Positions 1-8,084 of a stretch of 36,155 nt of DNA are shown one piece after another. The stretch covers positions 1 to 36,155 of the forward strand of contig JAEEVK010000021.1 of NCBI GenBank assembly GCA_016287095.1. The letters run 5' to 3'. The notes under the pieces are model-generated. The model saw nothing but the letters and a program-made list of their open reading frames with translations, did no database searches and was not told where the DNA came from. The stretch comes from Lachnospiraceae bacterium. GTDB taxonomy: Bacteria > Bacillota > Clostridia > Lachnospirales > Lachnospiraceae. The position numbers and the translations under genes are program-made. Numbering within the stretch: position 1 is the first letter of the stretch; every line of letters begins with the position of its first letter.

Positions 1-266
1 ATTTGTTATTGCAAGATGTACGATGCTTGAAGCCATTTGATTCCCTGCCTTTTGTGTTTTATGTGAAAAGTATAACAAAGATGCAGACTGTAGTCAAATT
101 TTTATAAAGTGGCTCTAAAAATGTTGGAAGAATGGAAAAAGTGGCTCTAAAAATGTTGAAAATCTTACAAATGTGTAGTAGGATATGCATAGAATCTTAA
201 TTTTGTACTTTTTTAATGAAGAAGTGGATCAAGGATAAGCCGACAGGAAATGGTTAAGGAGTAAAT
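1..266 (+). promoter_or_regulatory. Promoter region of the GH2-GH3 operon with two direct repeats
   Basis: This stretch holds no gene that I can support. Two identical 21-base direct repeats lie at 106-126 and 138-158. Each begins AAAGTGGCTC and ends ATGTTG, and their starts are 32 bases apart, about three helical turns. The second repeat runs into a likely promoter, TTGAAA at 156-161 and TAGGAT at 179-184 with a 17-base spacer. A ribosome binding site AAGGAG lies at 256-261 just before the ATG at 267. Tandem repeats abutting the -35 box are typical for AraC-type activators, but no such regulator is in the window. In bases 1-105 I see nothing else. Confidence 0.55.
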
Positions 267-2045
267 ATGGAGAAGAAAAAATTCGTTCTGGATATTCATA
301 TGAATGACTATACTGGTCAGTATGAAGAAAAACAGTCATATTCGGAAGATGCGATCTGTACAAGCGGGAGGGAGACGGTCTCTCTTAACGGGGAATGGCA
401 TTATGCTGTTGATCAGTATGATACTTGTCTGCGGCAGAAATGGTTCCGTGAGATATACAGGGACCAGAAGGGATTTACATTACCGGTGGATTATTCTTTT
501 GACGAATGGCCTGTGATGGAGCTGCCTTGCTGTTGGAATACAAAGCAGCCCGAATATCTGCTTTATGAAGGCAGTATGGTATTTACCAGGACCTTTGACT
601 GTGAGATAAAGGAAAACGAAAATATTTTTTTAAGACTTGGCGCAGTAAATTATATCGGTAGAGTCTTTTTAAACGGAAATTATATAGGTATGCATCGCGG
701 CGGCTCTACTCCGGCATTTTATAATATTACTTCTGAAGTAAAGGAACATAACAGGATAATCATAGTTGCCGATTCAACCAGACGTCCGGAACAGGTACCG
801 ACCGAAAACACGGATTGGTTTAACTACGGTGGCATATACAGGGATATTGAGCTTATCAAGGTACCCAAACTGTACATTAAAGACTTTTTTATTTCACTGG
901 TACCTGATGGGAGCTATAAAAATATCGGGATAAAAGCTGAGATTTCCGAAAAGACAGATATTACAGGATACCTAGAGATCCCTGAATTAAACATAAATGC
1001 CGAAATACCTTTTGTTCAGGGCCTGGCAGATGCAGTAATAACCTCCGAACCAAAGCTTTGGACTCCGGAAAATCCCAGACTCTACGAAGTAAGCTTATCC
1101 TGTGCAGGTGATAGGATCACAGACAGAGTGGGGTTCAGAGAAATAAAAGTACAAGGAAGGGATATTCTCCTAAATGGTAAGCCGGTATTTCTTCGTGGCA
1201 TAAGCTGTCATGAGGAAAGTGTGGAAAACGGCAAGGGGCTAACCGACGATGAACGCAGGGAAAATATCCGTATAGCAAAAGAACTGGGCTGCAATTTTAT
1301 GAGGCTGGCTCATTATCCGCATCATGAAAACATGGCAAAGCTGGCTGATGAGATGGGACTGCTTCTGTGGGAGGAGATCCCCGTATACTGGGCTATACGG
1401 TTTGACCGGGAGGCAACATATCAGGATGCGGAAAATCAGTTAAAGGAGCTGATCGTCAGAGACCGTAACAGAGCCAGTGTGATCATCTGGTCCGTAGGAA
1501 ATGAAAATGCCGATTCTGACGAGAGACTCACATTTATGAGCAGGCTTGCTGAATGTGCGCATAAAATTGATAAGACACGTCCGGTTTCGGCTGCATGTCT
1601 TGTAAATGGCGAAAAGAATATGATCTGCGACAGGCTGGAGGCATATCTTGATATCATAGGTCTTAACGAATACTGTGGCTGGTATTCTCCTGATTTTAAT
1701 TCATTACCTGAGCTTATGCAGAACAGCAATCCGGATAAACCGGTGATCATTACCGAATTCGGTGCTGACGCACTTACAGGTCATCATGGAACTTTTGAAG
1801 ATAAGGGAACGGAAGAATGCCAGAAATATGTTTATGAAAAACAGATCGAAACGTTAGAGGACATAGAATATATAAAGGGGATGACGCCATGGATCATATA
1901 TGATTTCAGATGTCCCAGACGTACAAGCTATATTCAGAAATATTACAATAGAAAGGGTCTTCTTTCGGAGGATAAGAAGTATCGTAAACCGGCATTTTTT
2001 GTACTACAGGAGTTTTATATGGCTAAAAAAACGGGGAAAGCATAA
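267..2045 (+). CDS. GH2 glycosidase, probable beta-glucuronidase
   Basis: This is a 592-residue cytoplasmic enzyme without a signal peptide that hydrolyses a terminal beta-linked sugar, most likely glucuronate. The order is GH2: a sugar-binding jelly-roll at about 50-200, an immunoglobulin-like domain at about 200-290, then a TIM barrel to the C-terminus. The acid/base lies in WSVGNEN at E413 and the nucleophile in ITEFGAD at E497. N561-R-K563-G matches the N-x-K motif that in beta-glucuronidases contacts the glucuronate carboxylate, which favours this over beta-galactosidase. The length fits E. coli UidA, about 600 residues. AAGGAG precedes the ATG. The GH3 gene follows after 23 bases, so the two probably form an operon for plant or host glycans or glycosides. 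The GH2 family is certain, and the substrate is inferred from one motif. Confidence 0.85.
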   Translation: MEKKKFVLDIHMNDYTGQYEEKQSYSEDAICTSGRETVSLNGEWHYAVDQYDTCLRQKWFREIYRDQKGFTLPVDYSFDEWPVMELPCCWNTKQPEYLLYEGSMVFTRTFDCEIKENENIFLRLGAVNYIGRVFLNGNYIGMHRGGSTPAFYNITSEVKEHNRIIIVADSTRRPEQVPTENTDWFNYGGIYRDIELIKVPKLYIKDFFISLVPDGSYKNIGIKAEISEKTDITGYLEIPELNINAEIPFVQGLADAVITSEPKLWTPENPRLYEVSLSCAGDRITDRVGFREIKVQGRDILLNGKPVFLRGISCHEESVENGKGLTDDERRENIRIAKELGCNFMRLAHYPHHENMAKLADEMGLLLWEEIPVYWAIRFDREATYQDAENQLKELIVRDRNRASVIIWSVGNENADSDERLTFMSRLAECAHKIDKTRPVSAACLVNGEKNMICDRLEAYLDIIGLNEYCGWYSPDFNSLPELMQNSNPDKPVIITEFGADALTGHHGTFEDKGTEECQKYVYEKQIETLEDIEYIKGMTPWIIYDFRCPRRTSYIQKYYNRKGLLSEDKKYRKPAFFVLQEFYMAKKTGKA

Positions 2046-2068
2046 TATAATACAGGAGGGGTAAAAGG

Positions 2069-4528
2069 ATGTTAACAGACAGAGAAAGAAAAAATGCGGG
2101 AATAGTAAGGGGATTACAGGCAGAATGCACTGTTTTACTGAAGAAAAACGGTGATTTTCCTATTAGTGGACCATGTGATATAGCGTTATACGGAAACGGA
2201 GCCAGAAATACCTTAAGAGGTGGCACCGGTTCGGGAGAGGTATACTCTCATTTTACGGTGTCGATAGAAAGAGCTCTGGAAAAAGCGGGATTTAACATAA
2301 CAACCAAGGCTTGGCTGGATGCATATGACGGGATATTGAAACAATCCAGAAAAGATTTTGTGCGTGATGTAAAAGAAAGGGCTAAGAAGAAGCATGTAAA
2401 TCCCGTTTTTGAAGGGATGGGTGCTGTCATGCCCGAGCCCGAATATGATCTACCCTTATCCGGAGACGGAGATGTAGCTGTATACGTGCTTTCGAGAATC
2501 TGTGGCGAAGGAAACGACAGAGTTGCGGAAAAAGATATTCTTCTTACAAAGACTGAAATAAAGACCATACTTGAATTAAACAGAAAATTTGAAAAGTTTA
2601 TGCTCGTGCTTAATGTCGGCGGACCGGTGGATTTGACCCCTGTTTTAGAGGTTGAAAATATCCTTCTGCTTTCACAGCTTGGAGCTCTAACAGGGTATGC
2701 ATTTTCCGATATCCTGCTGGGAAAGAAGAATCCTTCCGGAAAGCTTGCCACTACATGGGTTCCGTGGGCTGAGTATCCTGAGCTTTTTGATTTTGGAGAT
2801 AAGGATGATACCAGATATAAAGAAGGTATCTATGTTGGCTACAGATATTACAATACCGTCGGGACCAAGGTATTGTTCCCGTTCGGATACGGTCTTTCAT
2901 ATACCGATTTTGATGTAAAGTGCACAGAAACCGGGAATGATGGCGAAAATATTACCTTGAACTTCAATGTGGAAAATACAGGTGAATACTGTGGAAAAGA
3001 AGTTGTCCAGGTATATGTTTCTAAGCCTGCAGGTAAGCTTGACCAACCTTCGGCAGTGCTTGCCGGATGGGTAAAAACCGAGAAGCTCGCTTCGGGACAG
3101 AGTACAAAGGCCTCTGTTAATTTTGCTATGTCGGAGCTTGCAAGCTACGATACAGCAAGCAGCAGCTACATCCTTGAAAAAGGTGACTATATCATAAAAT
3201 ATGGTGTTGACAGTGCTAATATTACTCCCTGTGCAATAGTCAGAATCTCTGAAAATGTGACTGTAAGAGAAGTTGAGAGCACATTTGAAGGACCGGATTT
3301 TGAAGACTTCAAACCTGAGAATAATTGTAAAACTGCAGGTGATGAGAAATCTGTTACCGGATCATCAAATGATATCGTGGCAGATTCATCATTAACTCTG
3401 ATCACAATTGATGATAAGAATATCTCAAAAGAAAAGATTACATATGACTCCGTACCCGAGATCATAGAAGAGGTAAAGAATTTTACGGACGAAGAGCTGG
3501 TATACCTTAATATTGGTGCCTTTTTCGGAAACGGTGTGGGCGGAAGCATGATAGGAAATGCAGGAAGGCTTGTAGCCGGAGCTGCCGGAGAGACTACTGA
3601 AAAGCTGAGAGACAAGGGTATTCCTTCACTTTCTATGGCTGACGGTCCTGCAGGAGTACGTATCAGCCAGAAATACTGGGTGGATGAGACCGGAGCTCAT
3701 TCTGTAGGGAATACCCTGCTTGAAGGTCTGTCGGATTTCCTGCCCAAGCCTGCTGTAATCATGGGTAAACTGTTAAATCCTTCAAAACCTAAACACGGAG
3801 AAAAAATAGAAGCACATTATGCTACCGCAATACCTATAGGTACGGCACTGGCACAGAGCTGGAATCTTAAGCTGATCGAAAAATGCGGAGATATAGTGGG
3901 CGGTGAGATGCAAGAGTTTGGAGTTCATCTGTGGCTGGCACCTGCCATGAACATTCACAGGCACGTAAGATGCGGCAGAAACTTTGAGTATTACTCCGAG
4001 GATCCGCTGATCACCGGTAAGACGGCAGCAGCTATAACAAAGGGTGTACAAAAGCATAAGGGTTGTGGAGTATCTATAAAGCACTTCTGTGTAAACAACC
4101 AGGAATATAACCGCTGCTTCAATAACAGTATGGTCAGTGAAAGAGCCATGAGAGAAATATATCTCAAAGGCTACGAGATATGTGTTAAGGAGGCGCAGCC
4201 TCTGACAGTGATGTCGTCATACAACCTGTTAAACGGAATACATACCAATGAGAGAAGAGACCTTTTGGAAAATATCCTAAGAGATGAATTTGGATTTAAG
4301 GGTATAGTTATGACCGACTGGCTGATAGCTTCCGTACCAAACCTGGGCTCAAAGCATCCCGCATCCTGTGCATCCAGGATCGCTGCAGCAGGAGGAGCAT
4401 TAGTAATGCCCGGCAGTAAGGTGGATTATGATGATATGATGACGGCATTAAAGAATGGTACCCTTACCAGAAAACAGCTTGAGATAAATGCTACCAGACT
4501 GATCAGAGTAATAAGAACACTAATTTAA
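2069..4528 (+). CDS. GH3 beta-glucosidase with swapped domain order
   Basis: This is an 819-residue glycoside hydrolase family 3 protein whose domains run in the reverse of the usual order. The normal C-terminal alpha/beta domain and its end motif (LPFGYGLSYT-like, here FPFGYGLSYTDF) come first, in about residues 1-290. A fibronectin-III-like domain follows at about 290-400, then a linker. The catalytic TIM barrel comes last, with SMADGPAGVR, KHFCVNNQE and the nucleophile D750 in MTDW. The same permutation is known from Butyrivibrio fibrisolvens and Ruminococcus albus beta-glucosidases. No signal peptide is visible, so it should act in the cytoplasm on imported oligosaccharides or glycosides. 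GGAGGGG stands before the ATG. It is the second gene of the GH2-GH3 pair and ends 12 bases before the promoter of the Rrf2 gene. Confidence 0.93.
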   Translation: MLTDRERKNAGIVRGLQAECTVLLKKNGDFPISGPCDIALYGNGARNTLRGGTGSGEVYSHFTVSIERALEKAGFNITTKAWLDAYDGILKQSRKDFVRDVKERAKKKHVNPVFEGMGAVMPEPEYDLPLSGDGDVAVYVLSRICGEGNDRVAEKDILLTKTEIKTILELNRKFEKFMLVLNVGGPVDLTPVLEVENILLLSQLGALTGYAFSDILLGKKNPSGKLATTWVPWAEYPELFDFGDKDDTRYKEGIYVGYRYYNTVGTKVLFPFGYGLSYTDFDVKCTETGNDGENITLNFNVENTGEYCGKEVVQVYVSKPAGKLDQPSAVLAGWVKTEKLASGQSTKASVNFAMSELASYDTASSSYILEKGDYIIKYGVDSANITPCAIVRISENVTVREVESTFEGPDFEDFKPENNCKTAGDEKSVTGSSNDIVADSSLTLITIDDKNISKEKITYDSVPEIIEEVKNFTDEELVYLNIGAFFGNGVGGSMIGNAGRLVAGAAGETTEKLRDKGIPSLSMADGPAGVRISQKYWVDETGAHSVGNTLLEGLSDFLPKPAVIMGKLLNPSKPKHGEKIEAHYATAIPIGTALAQSWNLKLIEKCGDIVGGEMQEFGVHLWLAPAMNIHRHVRCGRNFEYYSEDPLITGKTAAAITKGVQKHKGCGVSIKHFCVNNQEYNRCFNNSMVSERAMREIYLKGYEICVKEAQPLTVMSSYNLLNGIHTNERRDLLENILRDEFGFKGIVMTDWLIASVPNLGSKHPASCASRIAAAGGALVMPGSKVDYDDMMTALKNGTLTRKQLEINATRLIRVIRTLI

Positions 4529-4539
4529 AAAAGAAATAC

Positions 4540-4572
4540 TTGAAAACCTATTTACCCTGTGGTATAATAGGT
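4540..4572 (+). promoter_or_regulatory. iscR promoter with an overlapping dyad (possible autoregulation)
   Basis: TTGAAA at 4540-4545 and TATAAT at 4563-4568 are separated by 17 bases. Between and over them lies a long dyad: ACCTATT-TACC at 4546-4556 mirrors GGTA-T-AATAGGT at 4561-4572, with one unpaired base. The outer half-sites ACCTATT/AATAGGT are the same as those of the 19-bp dyads upstream of iscS and the two sulfur leaders, but the spacing is wider. This fits autoregulation by the Rrf2 protein encoded directly downstream, which is an inference. Confidence 0.7.
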
Positions 4573-4605
4573 AATCGAAATTTGAAAAACGAGAGGTATT
4601 TCATA

Positions 4606-5007
4606 ATGGTATCGACAAGAGGCAGGTATGCCATACGTGTAATGATAGATCTGGCAGAAAATCATGACGGAAATTATATACCGCTGAAGGATATAGCGGC
4701 CAGGCAGGAGATTTCAAAAAAATATCTTGAGATCATAGTAAAGGATATGGTAGCAGGAGGTCTGGTGGTAGGAGCCAGCGGAAAGGGCGGCGGATATAAG
4801 CTGTGCCGTGAGCCCGAGGAGTATTCGGTAGGAGAGATACTTGAGCTTATGGAGGGTACTATGGCTCCTGTAGCCTGTGTAGCCGATAAAAGCATAGTAT
4901 GTCCGAGAAAAGACGGGTGCCATACTTTGCCTATGTGGGCTGAGTTTGACGAGCTGGTTCACAACTTCTTTTATAGTAAGAAGCTGACCGATCTGATAAA
5001 AAAATAA
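4606..5007 (+). CDS. iscR: Rrf2-family transcription regulator, IscR/CymR type
   Basis: This is a 133-residue winged-helix repressor of the Rrf2 family. It starts MVSTRGRYAIRVMIDL, carries the recognition region around ISKKYLEIIVKDM, and has a wing rich in Gly (GKGGGYKL). C91, C99 and C105 sit where IscR binds its [2Fe-2S] cluster, so it probably senses Fe-S or cysteine status. Bacillus CymR lacks these cysteines. I chose the ATG at 4606, with GAGAGG nine bases upstream, because the upstream in-frame start at 4540 lies within the -35 box. It is followed by iscS-iscU-cysE. Matching dyads at four promoters in this window suggest it controls Fe-S assembly, serine acetylation, sulfur import and the MetY/CysK enzymes. 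The regulon is inferred and the family is clear. Confidence 0.92.
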   Translation: MVSTRGRYAIRVMIDLAENHDGNYIPLKDIAARQEISKKYLEIIVKDMVAGGLVVGASGKGGGYKLCREPEEYSVGEILELMEGTMAPVACVADKSIVCPRKDGCHTLPMWAEFDELVHNFFYSKKLTDLIKK

Positions 5008-5009
5008 TT

Positions 5010-5043
5010 ACCTATTGACAAAGTAGGTGAATGGGTGTATAAT
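5010..5043 (+). promoter_or_regulatory. iscS-iscU-cysE promoter with an Rrf2-type operator
   Basis: TTGACA at 5015-5020 and TATAAT at 5038-5043 have a 17-base spacer. The dyad ACCTATTGACAAAGTAGGT at 5010-5028 overlaps the -35 box, so a bound protein would block RNA polymerase. The same 19-mer, differing at one base, stands at 7782-7800 and 19559-19577. Transcription should start near 5050, leaving a leader of only about 27 bases. Confidence 0.85.
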
Positions 5044-5075
5044 CCCCTCTGACAATGAGCAGAGGGGGTTTTTAT
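5044..5075 (+). terminator. Possible read-through terminator overlapping the iscS ribosome binding site
   Basis: CCCCTCT at 5044-5050 and AGAGGGG at 5061-5067 form a 7-bp stem with a 10-base loop, followed by GTTTTTATTTT. Transcripts started at the iscS promoter begin inside the 5' arm and cannot form it. Transcripts reading through from iscR could, which would isolate the two units. The 3' arm also serves as the iscS ribosome binding site. Confidence 0.4.
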
Positions 5076-5076
5076 T

Positions 5077-6264
5077 TTGATTTATGCAGATAATGCCGCT
5101 ACGACCAAGATGAGCGAAGTGGCGATAAATACTATGGTTTCCCTGATGAATGAGACATACGGAAACCCTTCAAGCCTTTATACTTTCGGACAGAAAGCAA
5201 AGGAGGCATTGGAGAAAGCGAGAGCTGATGTAGCGGCTGTTATAGGAGCTGATAAAAAAGAGATCCTTTTTACATCCGGCGGCAGTGAGGCTGATAACCA
5301 GGCTATCATCTCGGCAGCAGAGCTGGGTAAAAAGAACGGAAAAAAGCACATCATATCCACAGCATTTGAGCATCATGCAGTACTTCATACATTAAATAAG
5401 CTGGCAAAAGAAGGCTTTGAAATTACTCTTTTACCTGTACATGAGAATGGTATAGTGTTACCCGAAGAGGTTGAGGCAGCCATCCGTGAGGATACATGTC
5501 TGGTTACCGTGATGTTTGCAAACAATGAGATCGGTACCATACAACCCATCAGGGAGATCGGTGCCGTATGCAGGGCTAAAGGAGTGCTTTTCCATACGGA
5601 TGCGGTACAGGCGATAGGACATCTTCCTATTAATGTAGTGGATGACAATATTGATATGCTCTCGGCATCGGGACATAAATTCCATGGACCTAAGGGTGTA
5701 GGATTCCTCTATTTTAAGAAGGGTATTCGTCTTACCAATCTGATAGAGGGTGGTGCTCAGGAAAAAGGCAAGCGTGCCGGTACAGAAAACGTACCCGGTA
5801 TCGTAGCCATGGCAGAGGCATTAAAGGAATCTGTCGCAAAGATGGAAAGTACCACAAATTACCTAATAAATAAGAGGGATCGTCTGATAGCAGGTCTTAA
5901 AGAAATACCTCACTCGGCAGTAAACGGTGATCTGACACACAGGCTTCCGAGCAATGTGAATTTCTGTTTTGAGGGAATAGAGGGTGAGTCCTTGCTTCTC
6001 CTTTTGGATGATAAGGGTATAGCGGCTTCGTCAGGCAGTGCCTGTACATCCGGATCACTTGATCCGAGCCATGTATTACTTGCTATCGGCAGAGTACATG
6101 ATGTGGCACATGGGTCACTCAGACTCAGCATTGGTGAGGACATAACCGACGAGGATGTGGATTATATAATAAAGAGCGTAAAAGAAGTAGTGGAGTACCT
6201 CAGAGGTTTTTCTCCGGTATGGCGTGATCTGGTATCCGGAAAAACACAGTTCATACTTCCATAA
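5077..6264 (+). CDS. iscS: Cysteine desulfurase
   Basis: This 395-residue PLP enzyme removes sulfur from cysteine as a persulfide and passes it to the scaffold IscU. It begins IYADNAATT, has the PLP lysine K201 in SASGHKFHGPKG, and carries the catalytic C323 in SSGSACTSGS, typical of the IscS/NifS group. The start is a TTG at 5077, supported by AGGGGG at 5063-5068 eight bases upstream and by alignment of the family N-terminus. No ATG fits. The TTG start and the hairpin overlapping its ribosome binding site could keep translation low. It heads iscS-iscU-cysE behind an Rrf2-type operator, so cysteine use for clusters and cysteine synthesis are co-controlled. Confidence 0.96.
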   Translation: MIYADNAATTKMSEVAINTMVSLMNETYGNPSSLYTFGQKAKEALEKARADVAAVIGADKKEILFTSGGSEADNQAIISAAELGKKNGKKHIISTAFEHHAVLHTLNKLAKEGFEITLLPVHENGIVLPEEVEAAIREDTCLVTVMFANNEIGTIQPIREIGAVCRAKGVLFHTDAVQAIGHLPINVVDDNIDMLSASGHKFHGPKGVGFLYFKKGIRLTNLIEGGAQEKGKRAGTENVPGIVAMAEALKESVAKMESTTNYLINKRDRLIAGLKEIPHSAVNGDLTHRLPSNVNFCFEGIEGESLLLLLDDKGIAASSGSACTSGSLDPSHVLLAIGRVHDVAHGSLRLSIGEDITDEDVDYIIKSVKEVVEYLRGFSPVWRDLVSGKTQFILP

Positions 6265-6289
6265 AAGAACAGACAGAAAGGATAGAAAA

Positions 6290-6667
6290 ATGGCTTTATA
6301 CAGTGAAAAAGTAATGGATCATTTTCGTAATCCCAGAAACGTGGGTGTTATCGAGGATGCAAACGGTATAGGTGAAGTCGGAAATGCAAAGTGCGGTGAC
6401 ATCATGAAGATGTATCTGAAGATAGAGGATGATGTAATTCAGGATGTTAAATTTGAAACCTTTGGCTGCGGCAGTGCGATAGCATCAAGCTCTATGGCTA
6501 CCGAGATGATAAAGGGTAAGCCGGTATCAGAGGCTATGAATCTCACAAACAAAGCGGTAGCAGAGGCACTGGACGGACTTCCGGACTACAAGATGCACTG
6601 TTCGGTACTGGCTGAAGAGGCAATAAAATCAGCGTTAGAGGATTATGAGAAACGTAAATCTGAATAA
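6290..6667 (+). CDS. iscU: Iron-sulfur cluster scaffold protein IscU
   Basis: This 125-residue scaffold builds [2Fe-2S] clusters from the sulfur that IscS supplies. The three conserved cysteines are C35 (GNAKCGD, with D37), C60 (FGCGSAIASS) and C104 (HCSVLAEEAI). I prefer the ATG at 6290 over a start at 6224, because the family begins with M-x-Y-S-E-K-V-M-D-H and a GAAAGGA box lies a few bases before it. The start is 25 bases after iscS. The C-terminal charged tail (EDYEKRKSE) is normal for clostridial IscU. Confidence 0.96.
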   Translation: MALYSEKVMDHFRNPRNVGVIEDANGIGEVGNAKCGDIMKMYLKIEDDVIQDVKFETFGCGSAIASSSMATEMIKGKPVSEAMNLTNKAVAEALDGLPDYKMHCSVLAEEAIKSALEDYEKRKSE

Positions 6668-6710
6668 TCAATAACATAGAAAATATTTTTAAATAATGGT
6701 GAGAGCGGGA

Positions 6711-7667
6711 ATGGGAGAAAATAGAGAGAATTATATTGACGAAATAGTGCAGAAAATACTTTCTGATTATGACGGAGACAAAAATATCGATGCCTTCAAT
6801 ATATATAATAAGCCGGATAAGGATGAAGTAAGGGATATTCTGTTTAAACTTATAAGAATTGTATATCCCGGATATTTTAAGGAGAGGGCATATAAGATAT
6901 ATAATCTGAAAAACAGTCTTGCTGTCACTATAGAAGATATTTATTATCATCTTCACAGGCAAATAGAGCTTGCACTTGAAACAGGCAAAAACAAAACCGC
7001 TCTTAATGATGAAGAGAAAAAGAATAAAAGCGATGAGATCTGTAATGTTTTTTTTGAAAGACTTCCGGCAATAAGGGAGATCATAGAGACAGATCTGCTT
7101 GCAACATTTGACGGAGATCCGGCTGCAGGCAGTTTTGAAGAGATAATACTTGCTTATCCCGGACTTATGGCGATCACGGTATACCGTCTGGCACATGAAT
7201 TGTATAAGCTTAATGTTCCTATCATTCCCAGACTTATGACAGAGTATGCTCATTCCGAGACAGGTATAGATATTCATCCGGGTGCAACAATCGGAAAATA
7301 TTTCTTCATAGATCACGGTACCGGTATAGTAGTAGGTGAAACATCAATAATCGGAAAGAATGTAAAGATATATCAGGGCGTGACCATCGGTGCACTTTCC
7401 ACCAGAGGTGGGCAGAAGCTTTCGGGTAAGAAACGTCATCCTACTATAGAAGACAATGTGACTATATATGCAGGTGCTTCCATTTTAGGTGGAGAAACTG
7501 TGATAGGCGAAAATTCCGTAATAGGTGGCAACACCTTTATCACAAGTTCGGTACCTGCCAATACCAGAGTCAGTATGAAGAATCCGGAGATGGAATACAG
7601 GACATACGAAAACAAAGTGAAAAAAGAAGAAATCACTCAGAGCGAAGAGTGGTATTACATTATTTAA
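6711..7667 (+). CDS. cysE: Serine O-acetyltransferase (EpsC/CysE type)
   Basis: This 318-residue enzyme acetylates serine to O-acetylserine, the substrate of the CysK enzymes encoded nearby. The C-terminal half is a left-handed beta-helix of hexapeptide repeats, with the signature IDHGTGIVVGET and GVTIGALSTRGGQ. The long helical N-terminal half is typical of the clostridial EpsC-like group. Two starts are possible. The ATG at 6711 has GGTGAG a few bases upstream and is preferred. The one at 6696 would add MVRAG and has no ribosome binding site. It is the last gene of the iscS operon and is followed by a terminator. The position ties O-acetylserine supply to cysteine desulfurase under the same operator. 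Confidence 0.93.
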   Translation: MGENRENYIDEIVQKILSDYDGDKNIDAFNIYNKPDKDEVRDILFKLIRIVYPGYFKERAYKIYNLKNSLAVTIEDIYYHLHRQIELALETGKNKTALNDEEKKNKSDEICNVFFERLPAIREIIETDLLATFDGDPAAGSFEEIILAYPGLMAITVYRLAHELYKLNVPIIPRLMTEYAHSETGIDIHPGATIGKYFFIDHGTGIVVGETSIIGKNVKIYQGVTIGALSTRGGQKLSGKKRHPTIEDNVTIYAGASILGGETVIGENSVIGGNTFITSSVPANTRVSMKNPEMEYRTYENKVKKEEITQSEEWYYII

Positions 7668-7687
7668 TGAACTGGATACTATATTAA

Positions 7688-7727
7688 AACGCAAAACACA
7701 GGTATATTTGTGGGTTGCGTTTTTTTG
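7688..7727 (+). terminator. Intrinsic terminator of iscS-iscU-cysE
   Basis: AACGCAA at 7688-7694 pairs with TTGCGTT at 7715-7721, with an inner CACA/TGTG stem, and is followed by a run of T to 7726. It lies 20 bases after the cysE stop. Confidence 0.85.
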
Positions 7728-7781
7728 TTGCTCAGTTATCAGTTCTATTGATAACCGGGGATAAATTATTCTTATGCTATT

Positions 7782-7815
7782 ACCTATTGACATAGTAGGT
7801 GAGTGATGATATAAT
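7782..7815 (+). promoter_or_regulatory. Sulfur operon promoter with an Rrf2-type operator
   Basis: TTGACA at 7787-7792 and TATAAT at 7810-7815 are 17 bases apart. The dyad ACCTATTGACATAGTAGGT at 7782-7800 covers the -35 box and is identical to the one at 19559-19577. A hairpin GTTATCA/TGATAAC stands upstream at 7735-7755, as it also does before the metY promoter. Transcription should start near 7822 and run through the leader into the ten-gene operon. Confidence 0.87.
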
Positions 7816-7861
7816 CTCCAACATCAGATACGAAAACGAATTAAGAAAGGGGGCGTTAGAT

Positions 7862-7981
7862 ATGAACCATACAGCTATTCGCAGTTATTATTCATACATG
7901 TGTCGAATGCAGTTCTCCCGGGCAATCAATATGGCCAGGGTGTTCGGCAGTTTGTCCTTACGCCCTGATATGAGACAATAG
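7862..7981 (+). CDS. Leader peptide 1, putative cysteine-sensing attenuator peptide
   Basis: This 39-residue open frame begins at an ATG preceded by AAAGGGGG at 7846-7853. Its core, MCRMQFSRAINMARV, matches leader peptide 2 (start 19645) in the pattern R-M-Q-x-S-R-A-[IV]-[ND]-M-A, with synonymous changes between the two. The Cys codon TGT is at 7901-7903. The next codons include CTCCCGGGCAA at 7915-7925, which can pair with the 5' arm of the terminator at 8011. A longer in-frame reading from 7799 would start inside the promoter and is rejected. I infer that ribosome stalling at Cys exposes the antiterminator strand. Translation of the frame is not proven. Confidence 0.72.
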   Translation: MNHTAIRSYYSYMCRMQFSRAINMARVFGSLSLRPDMRQ

Positions 7982-8010
7982 ATATATTATTGTGCATATG
8001 AGCCATTTTG

Positions 8011-8043
8011 CCCGGGAGCATTTTTGCCCCGGGTTTTTATTTT
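8011..8043 (+). terminator. Conditional terminator of the sulfur operon leader
   Basis: CCCGGGAGCA at 8011-8020 pairs with TGCCCCGGG at 8025-8033, nine pairs with one bulged A and a TTTT loop, followed by TTTTTATTTT. It lies about 40 bases before the first operon gene, so it must be bypassed for expression. Confidence 0.83.
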
Positions 8044-8084
8044 GCCCGAGGAAGCATAAAACTTATTTGACAGGAAATTGATAT

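Larger units (their letters stand above)
7816..8043 (+). ncRNA. Transcription attenuator leader of the sulfur operon
   Basis: The leader contains a peptide frame and two competing structures. In the antiterminator, CTCCCGGGCAA at 7915-7925 pairs without mismatch with TTGCCCGGGAG at 8008-8018. The flanking ATGGC at 7931-7935 can add pairs with GCCAT at 8002-8006. In the terminator, the same 3' element refolds with TGCCCCGGG. The 5' half lies inside the leader peptide, four codons past its Cys codon, so ribosome position can choose the fold. The state on low cysteine (read-through) is inferred from classical attenuation. Confidence 0.7.

Noticed and set aside
106-158. CRISPR remnant from the two 21-base repeats.
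   Set aside because: Only two units with an 11-base gap exist and no cas gene is near; placement at a promoter fits a regulator site better.
6543-7316. Long open frame on the minus strand (257 codons) opposite iscU and cysE.
   Set aside because: It overlaps two certain genes, its protein is rich in Ile, Cys and Tyr with no recognisable motif, and no ribosome binding site fits.
7799-7861. Extended N-terminus for leader peptide 1 from a GTG at 7799.
   Set aside because: The start would lie within the operator and before the -10 box, so it is not transcribed from this promoter; the ATG at 7862 has a strong ribosome binding site.
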